Origin: Spirochaetales bacterium
GTDB taxonomy: Bacteria; Spirochaetota; Spirochaetia; Treponematales; UBA12059
Reading direction: 5' to 3'
Assembly (NCBI GenBank): GCA_004525355.1
Contig: SPCK01000041.1
Span: 1-10,686 of the forward strand
DNA: 10,686 nt
The translations under genes were made by a program, and so were the position numbers. The notes beneath the pieces were generated by a model. That model was given only the letters and a program-made list of their open reading frames with translations, made no database searches and was not told where the DNA came from. Numbering within the stretch: the stretch's first letter is position 1; every line of letters begins with the position of its first letter. Positions 6,645-10,686 of the stretch are shown here, one piece after another.

Positions 6645-7403
6645 TCACAATGCATACAACCCTTCATCGGCGTTGATAACCGCTCCATTGACCAGATCCA
6701 TGCCTCCGCCAAGCAGGTAAAGCCCCAAGCCGGCGATTGCGGAGGGATCTATGAGCTTGCCCCGGGGCGATCTGGCCGCCAGCGAAGCCCGCATATCGTC
6801 ATCCAGGTACTCGGTATCGACGAAACCGGGGCAGATGACGGCGCAAGACACCCCCCGTCCGGCAAACTCGGCCGCCACGGACTTTGCCAGCACGCCCAGG
6901 CCCGTTTTGGCCGACGCATATGCTGCATTGGCCTTGTAGCCCCGTACCATATCAGTCCGCGTCCCACCAAACAGGAGAATCCGCCCGAACCCCCGCTTGC
7001 CCATGGCAACCGCGGCCGCCCCTGCCAGGATACCCGGAACTGCGAGGTCTGCCAGGGCCATCAAGCGCCAGTCCTCCGGTGTTGTTTTTTCCAGACTCCT
7101 GTATACGAACGGTCCGTATGCAAGGACCAGCAGATCGCTTTCACGCGCGGCCCGATCCAACTCCGTCGGAATATTTCCGCCAGACAGGTCTGCAGCCAGG
7201 GTAACGATGGATCGTGCCGAAGGCGAGAGGCTGCGACAGACATCGGCCGCCAGGCGAAGACGCCCTGGATCGCGGCCATGGATCGTCAGGCGGACATCGG
7301 ATCCGGCCAGCGCCCGGGCGAGAGCCAGGCCCATTCCGCCCGATCCTCCTACCACGAGAGCATTCATCCCGGCCACGGAGGCCTGATACTGCTTGTCGTT
7401 CAT
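6645..7403 (-). CDS. SDR-family NAD(P)-binding protein with atypical active site
   Basis: This short-chain dehydrogenase/reductase-type protein has 252 residues, a normal length. It has the Rossmann motif GGSGGMG (19-25), HGRDPGRL (42-49, suggesting a cofactor-binding Arg), an acidic ADLSG (71-75), the YASAK catalytic pair (Tyr162, Lys166) and CPGFVDTEYL (191-200). Other tetrad positions look altered: NNAG is LAYG (94-97), the helix Asn appears as Asp119, and the catalytic Ser region reads LFGGTRTD with Thr instead. It may be a reductase of the FabG-like group with unusual chemistry, or a regulatory binder. The start is uncertain. ATG at 7403 lies only about three bases from the predicted transcription start (leaderless); ATG at 7367 would give 240 residues, and neither has a ribosome-binding site. 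An open frame from TTG at 7466 is less likely. Confidence 0.88.
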   Translation of the reverse strand: MNDKQYQASVAGMNALVVGGSGGMGLALARALAGSDVRLTIHGRDPGRLRLAADVCRSLSPSARSIVTLAADLSGGNIPTELDRAARESDLLVLAYGPFVYRSLEKTTPEDWRLMALADLAVPGILAGAAAVAMGKRGFGRILLFGGTRTDMVRGYKANAAYASAKTGLGVLAKSVAAEFAGRGVSCAVICPGFVDTEYLDDDMRASLAARSPRGKLIDPSAIAGLGLYLLGGGMDLVNGAVINADEGLYAL

Positions 7404-7421
7404 CGTATTTGCAACTATACA
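7393..7421 (+). promoter_or_regulatory. Candidate promoter for trmJ
   Basis: TTGTCG (7393-7398) and TATACA (7416-7421) are separated by 17 bases; each matches consensus at four of six positions. Transcription would start near 7428, about 74 bases before the trmJ ATG. Its -10 overlaps the -10 of the SDR promoter on the other strand. Confidence 0.3.
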
Positions 7422-7442
7422 GGTATGTGCGCTACCTGGCAA
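7414..7442 (-). promoter_or_regulatory. Sigma-70-type promoter of the SDR gene
   Basis: On the minus strand TTGCCA (7442-7437) and TATAGT (7419-7414), each one mismatch from consensus, are separated by 17 bases. Transcription would start near 7406-7407, almost at the ATG at 7403, so the transcript would be leaderless or nearly so. Confidence 0.55.
7420..7438. promoter_or_regulatory. Candidate operator: 6-7-6 inverted repeat in the SDR promoter
   Basis: CAGGTA (7420-7425) and TACCTG (7433-7438) are perfect complements separated by seven bases. The dyad fills the spacer between the SDR -35 and -10 boxes and begins inside the trmJ -10, a place where a bound dimer would affect both genes. No matching regulator is identified. 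Confidence 0.35.
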
Positions 7443-7501
7443 ACGGAGCATGGCGTATGCCGGCAACCAGGTGAAAAACGGAAAAATCGCGGAGGTGGCA
7501 C

Positions 7502-8242
7502 ATGCGGCTCGAGGGAGAAATGTCCCGATTCAACGCGGTATTGTGCAGGGCCGAAGGCTCGGCCAACATCGGAGCGGCGTGCAGAGCGATAAAGAGCATG
7601 GGTTGCTCCTCCCTGACGCTCGTGAACTGCCCGGACTTCGATGAAATCACCGTACGGACGCACGCCCTCGCCGCCTGGGACGTATACGAAGCCGCCCGTC
7701 GGTTCGATAACCTGGACGAGGCTCTCGCAGATGTTTCGCTGACCGCAGGCTTTACCCGCAGACTTGGCAAGAAAAGGAAGGAAAGCGTTCCGGTCAACGA
7801 GTTCGCCCAACGGATCGCGAACAGCGACGGCCCGGTGGCTTTGGTATTCGGAAACGAGCGAGATGGGCTCTCCGACTCGGAACTGGCCCACTGCGACCTG
7901 GCCGTGCACATCCCCTCATCGGCGATGTTCCCTTCCCTCAATCTGTCCCACGCCATACAACTGGCCTTCTGGGAGCTGCGAAGAAACGTCCTCGGTCACC
8001 GGGAGGATACGCACGGCTACCGATCGCGGCGCATGACGGCCACGCGGGAAGAAATTCGTGCCCGCGCATCAGTCATGGCAGATGATCTCGCCACCGCGGG
8101 ATTCTTCAAGATCCGGGGCAGGGCCGAGAAAGAAGACTTCATCGCGGAAGTCGCGGCGCGAGCCTCGCTGACAAAGGCGGAACTCAAGCGCTATGAAATG
8201 TTGTTCAGAAAGCTGGCCGCCCTGAAATCCCGTCGACCTTGA
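7502..8242 (+). CDS. trmJ: tRNA (cytidine/uridine-32 2'-O)-methyltransferase TrmJ
   Basis: TrmJ is a SPOUT-class (trefoil-knot) enzyme that methylates the 2'-hydroxyl of nucleotide 32 in the tRNA anticodon loop using S-adenosylmethionine. The 246-residue product has all three family motifs: ANIGAACRAIKSMG (21-34), FGNERDGLSDSEL (116-128) and FPSLNLSHAIQLAFWELRR (143-161), the last two forming the knot and cofactor site. A helical C-terminal extension (about 178-240) of the TrmJ type follows. Related 2'-O-methyltransferases of the same family cannot be excluded from sequence alone. The start is ATG at 7502, six bases after GGAGG. An in-frame ATG at 7520 matches the beginning of homologues but has its Shine-Dalgarno only two bases away. 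It is divergent from the SDR gene. Confidence 0.93.
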   Translation: MRLEGEMSRFNAVLCRAEGSANIGAACRAIKSMGCSSLTLVNCPDFDEITVRTHALAAWDVYEAARRFDNLDEALADVSLTAGFTRRLGKKRKESVPVNEFAQRIANSDGPVALVFGNERDGLSDSELAHCDLAVHIPSSAMFPSLNLSHAIQLAFWELRRNVLGHREDTHGYRSRRMTATREEIRARASVMADDLATAGFFKIRGRAEKEDFIAEVAARASLTKAELKRYEMLFRKLAALKSRRP

Positions 8243-8267
8243 CCTGCAACCATACCGGGACTACTCT
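8239..8267 (+). promoter_or_regulatory. Weak candidate promoter for the secreted-protein gene
   Basis: TTGACC (8239-8244), overlapping the trmJ stop, and TACTCT (8262-8267) are separated by 17 bases. The -35 is good and the -10 is poor. The gene at 8321 could instead be read through from trmJ, which ends 78 bases earlier. Confidence 0.3.
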
Positions 8268-8320
8268 AACAGGGTGCCCGGAAACCGCGCGCGGGACCGG
8301 ACGATCACCTGGAGGTCACC

Positions 8321-8782
8321 ATGAAACGAATCGTAGCCGTCGCAATCATCACTCTGTTCGCGCTCGCGGGGGCGTTCGCGCAGGATCAGCACGCGGGAGC
8401 CTCGGCGTATTCGGGTACCATGGAGCTGAGGACTTCCATTACCGATTTCGCTGCCATGGCCTCAGGCAGCGACAGCGCCATCCAGGCCCGCACCAAAGGC
8501 AAGGCCTTCATGCTCCTGGGCAGCCTGGCCAAGCCGATCGTCAGTGACATCGATAATTTCATTGCCGTAGCCGAGTTTTCCGAGGGCCGCTGGATCGGCA
8601 CATCGAACATCGAGCTCTTTCGCGTCTACCTGGAATATCGCGGCGACGACTACCGCTTCCTGCTTACAGTGCCGGTAGGAACGCGGGCGATAGTCGTGGT
8701 CGACCGGCCGACGATAGCGCCGGGTCCCGATGGAGAGCCTGCCGTTTTTTTCCAGGTACTCGCCATTACCGTGCTGAACTGA
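8321..8782 (+). CDS. Small secreted protein of unknown function
   Basis: This 153-residue protein starts with a clear Sec signal peptide: basic MKR, a hydrophobic core (residues 4-18) and AFA-QD, with likely cleavage after Ala20. There is no lipobox Cys, so the mature protein of about 133 residues should be soluble in the periplasm or exported. The mature part looks beta-rich (ELFRVYLEYRGDDYRFLLTV, about 98-117) and has no cysteines and no motif I recognise. ATG at 8321 is supported by GGAGGT four bases upstream. It converges on the sigma-54 regulator gene with a 25-base gap that holds no recognisable terminator. Confidence 0.88.
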   Translation: MKRIVAVAIITLFALAGAFAQDQHAGASAYSGTMELRTSITDFAAMASGSDSAIQARTKGKAFMLLGSLAKPIVSDIDNFIAVAEFSEGRWIGTSNIELFRVYLEYRGDDYRFLLTVPVGTRAIVVVDRPTIAPGPDGEPAVFFQVLAITVLN

Positions 8783-8807
8783 TTCGAACGCCGACAGGCT
8801 CCTGGGC

Positions 8808-10049
8808 TCAGAGCAGATGCATTTGCGCATGACCCCATGACGATCCTGTCTGGGCTTTGATGTCCGAGGCAAAAATCCGCCTGCGATCGCCGGACAGGAC
8901 TGCGGCGCGATTGACGACATTCTTCAGTTCCCTCACATTGCCCGGCCACGTACGTACGCACAACGCCTCTATCGCCGACTCATCCAGGATCTTCGCCGGG
9001 CAACACCCTTTCAGGAAGGCCCTGGCAATCGATCCGATGTCTTCCTGGTGGGCGCGCAGGGGCGGCATCCGCAGGATAAGCGTATTCAGCCTGTTCAACA
9101 GCTCCGGACGAAAACCGCGCGGATTCTCGAAGATCGGCGCATTGGTCGCCGATAGTATTCGTACGTCGTAGGCCACCAGTTCCACCGAGCCCATCCTGGA
9201 ACCGTTATGGCTCTCCAGCGTGCGCAGCAACTTGGCCTGGACACCCAGCGGCAGTTCGCCAATCTCGTCCAGGAACACGGTGCCACCACGAGCCGCCTCG
9301 AAAATACCCTTCCGGGTGACGGCGCCGGTAAACGCGCCACGCGCCGTTCCGAACAGCTCGCTGTCCGCCAGGGTTTCCGGAAGGGAAGCGCAATCCACGG
9401 GCATGAAGAGCCTGTTCCTCCGATTGGATCGCTGATGGATTTCCGCGGCCGCCAGTTCCTTGCCCGTACCGCTCTCACCGAGTATCAGGACAGGCATATC
9501 ATGCTTCGCGTATAGCCGGATATTCGCCTGGACCTCGCGCATCGCCAGGCCGTCACCGAGCAATCGGCTGGAGGTATCATGTTTGTTGCTGGTCGATTCC
9601 AGGCCAAAGCCAGGGCCGCCGGCATAGTCATACCGCCTATCGCCGGAACCGGTGCCAGAGACATGTGATGGGACGGATCCGAAATCCCGACGCTCGGCAG
9701 CCGCGATTCGAAGTGCCCGAGCCAGGATTTCTCCGTTGTACGGCTTGTCGATGAAGGAGCTGGCGCCCCTTTTCATCGCATCGACGATCTGGGCAGTGGA
9801 GGCCGCCGCCCCGGTACACACCACTGCTGGTCCGTACCGGCCTATCGCCAGGCGGCCGAACGGATCAGCATGGCTACCCAAGGTTTCCGCGGCAAGGTCG
9901 AGAAGCACCATGTCCACGTGATCATCGTCAATGACTTGGAAGGCCGTTCCCAGCGAAGGGCATCCAAGCACCTTGAAACTGTCCACCAGGAGGGCGAGGG
10001 CGACTCCCCTGGCTTGTTCGTCTGCGTCTACTATCAGAACTGTTTTCAT
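8808..10049 (-). CDS. Sigma-54-dependent response regulator lacking a DNA-binding domain
   Basis: The protein has 413 residues. The receiver (about 1-118) is intact: acidic pocket VDADE (7-11), phospho-acceptor Asp51 in MVLLDL, Thr79 and Lys102 in DKP. A poorly conserved linker (about 121-165) leads to a sigma-54 AAA+ domain (about 165-400) with Walker A GESGTGKE (191-198), GAFTGA (238-243), the sigma-54 contact loop, Walker [14 protein letters not shown] (255-267), RPELLNRL with arginine fingers (314-321) and WPGNVREL (368-375). The usual Fis-type helix-turn-helix is absent: the chain ends about 13 residues after DIKAQ. Such activators without DNA-binding domains are known, for example FlgR of Helicobacter pylori. 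I chose ATG at 10049 ([11 protein letters not shown]); a GTG at 10070 would add seven residues. It is divergent from the ATPase-like gene. Confidence 0.94.
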   Translation of the reverse strand: MKTVLIVDADEQARGVALALLVDSFKVLGCPSLGTAFQVIDDDHVDMVLLDLAAETLGSHADPFGRLAIGRYGPAVVCTGAAASTAQIVDAMKRGASSFIDKPYNGEILARALRIAAAERRDFGSVPSHVSGTGSGDRRYDYAGGPGFGLESTSNKHDTSSRLLGDGLAMREVQANIRLYAKHDMPVLILGESGTGKELAAAEIHQRSNRRNRLFMPVDCASLPETLADSELFGTARGAFTGAVTRKGIFEAARGGTVFLDEIGELPLGVQAKLLRTLESHNGSRMGSVELVAYDVRILSATNAPIFENPRGFRPELLNRLNTLILRMPPLRAHQEDIGSIARAFLKGCCPAKILDESAIEALCVRTWPGNVRELKNVVNRAAVLSGDRRRIFASDIKAQTGSSWGHAQMHLL

Positions 10050-10091
10050 ACTTTCCCGGCAGTATAGCACCGCCTGATATGAATCACATTG

Positions 10092-10116
10092 TTTCTATCG
10101 GTAAAATCGATAGAAA
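10092..10116. promoter_or_regulatory. Perfect 9-base inverted repeat in the divergent intergenic region
   Basis: TTTCTATCG (10092-10100) and CGATAGAAA (10108-10116) flank a seven-base centre. It lies between the sigma-54 regulator and the divergent ATPase-like gene, about 25 bases upstream of a TATACT that could be the regulator's -10 (10066-10061). A dimeric repressor or activator site is the simplest reading. A transcript hairpin is possible but would lie upstream of both genes. The rest of 10050-10256 holds only weak promoter-like hexamers, including TACTCT at 10185-10190. Confidence 0.45.
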
Positions 10117-10256
10117 TTAAATGATTAGAAAGTAGCGCAGCCACCCCTTTCCAATTGACAGTTGCACGCCGAGTCCATTTGGATTACTCTGAACTGTGCC
10201 GATACATAGAGAGATCAAGAAATTGTTGGTAATTAACGCACTGAGAGGTATTTTCA

Positions 10257-10686
10257 ATGGCTGGAAACGAACTTGTCGTCGACGTAGCGAAAATAAAAAA
10301 GGCGGCGCACAGCGCCATACCCCTGACCATCACAACGTATACGCTTCCACACGAGATCGAAGTGTATATGGAAGCCGTCCTCGAAGTATTCCTGGGCGAA
10401 CTCGGACAGGCACGAATAAAAGACTATCTCGTCTATTGCCTGCGCGAGCTGGCCGTCAACGCCAAGAAGGCCAACACCAAGCGCGTGTACTTCGAGATCA
10501 AGGGCATGGACCTGAACGATTCCGCAGACTATGAAGAAGGCATGAAGTCCTTCAAGAGCGATACGATGGAAAACATCGCCTACTATCTCCAGAAGCAGAA
10601 GGAAAAACAGTTCTACGTCAAACTGATTTTCCAGGCGCGTGGCGCCAACGTCATCCTCGAGGTGCGCAACAATTCCCAGATGACGA
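10257..10686 (+). CDS. Histidine-kinase-type ATPase-like protein (partial, cut by window end)
   Basis: The frame is open from ATG at 10257 to the last base, giving 143 residues with the C-terminus missing. GAGAGG stands eight bases before the ATG. Residues 61-72 (CLRELAVNAKKA) match the N-box of GHKL ATPases, where Glu64 and Asn68 would bind Mg-ATP. Residues 132-143 (VILEVRNNSQMT) resemble the strand and G1 region, with Asn in place of the usual Asp. No dimerisation or His-phosphorylation domain is seen before the N-box, and the roughly 50 residues between them and the start do not look like a sensor. It may be an anti-sigma/serine kinase-like protein, or a partner of the divergent sigma-54 regulator or of the STAS protein; both links are inferences. 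Family membership is suggested but not certain. Confidence 0.8.
   Translation, partial: MAGNELVVDVAKIKKAAHSAIPLTITTYTLPHEIEVYMEAVLEVFLGELGQARIKDYLVYCLRELAVNAKKANTKRVYFEIKGMDLNDSADYEEGMKSFKSDTMENIAYYLQKQKEKQFYVKLIFQARGANVILEVRNNSQMT

Noticed and set aside
6591..7592. A 333-codon plus-strand open frame
   Set aside because: It lies opposite the SDR gene, which has clear family motifs, and also overlaps the start of trmJ. The translation is rich in Arg, Gly, Pro and Cys, typical of a shadow frame.
8783..8807. Terminator between the convergent secreted-protein and sigma-54 regulator genes
   Set aside because: No stable stem followed by a T-run could be found in the 25-base gap.
10198..10205. Sigma-28-type -10 element GCCGATAC upstream of the ATPase-like gene
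   Set aside because: It matches seven of eight bases, but no TAAA-like -35 element lies at the expected distance.

Overview
The window is 10.7 kb of gene-dense bacterial chromosome. The coding parts are GC-rich, and one roughly 300-base AT-rich gap (about one third G+C by hand count) stands out. I count eleven protein genes, ten complete and one cut by the right edge. No RNA gene, insertion sequence, CRISPR array or prophage gene was seen. The mix suggests a GC-rich spirochaete or another diderm: a MurA with Asp in place of the catalytic Cys, a PspA operon, a sigma-54 activator, and several envelope proteins I could not place. The phylum is an inference from general resemblance only; no marker gene is present.

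Left (1-3702): murA runs rightward and meets, tail to tail, a leftward two-gene unit. The first gene of that unit (2989-3702) is an unrecognised multi-pass membrane protein. The second (1323-2996) overlaps it by 8 bases. It has three N-terminal membrane spans, a TPR-like region, a beta-rich segment and three C-terminal spans that resemble the LptF/LptG permeases.

AT-rich gap (3703-4013): it holds two near-identical 18-base direct repeats, each containing a DnaA-box-like sequence (one perfect TTATCCACA), and a 12-base palindrome. The left repeat lies inside a good sigma-70-type promoter for the leftward membrane-protein unit.

Centre (4014-6447): a leftward four-gene operon is driven by two overlapping sigma-70-type promoters. 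In order it encodes a STAS protein with a C-terminal zinc ribbon, a small YbjN/DUF2170-like protein, PspA, and an OmpR-like regulator whose receiver domain has lost its phosphorylation residues. It reads as an envelope-stress module with its own switch and its own transcription factor.

Right (6596-10686): a leftward SDR-family protein with an eroded catalytic tetrad is divergent from trmJ (tRNA 2'-O-methyltransferase). Their promoters overlap head to head across a small inverted repeat. A small secreted protein follows trmJ. It converges on a leftward sigma-54-dependent response regulator that has receiver and AAA+ domains but no C-terminal helix-turn-helix. Divergent from that regulator, and cut by the window end, is a protein with histidine-kinase-type ATPase motifs. 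The gap between those two carries a perfect 9-base inverted repeat.

Positions and motifs come from direct reading. Family assignments rest on motif recognition, without any database search.
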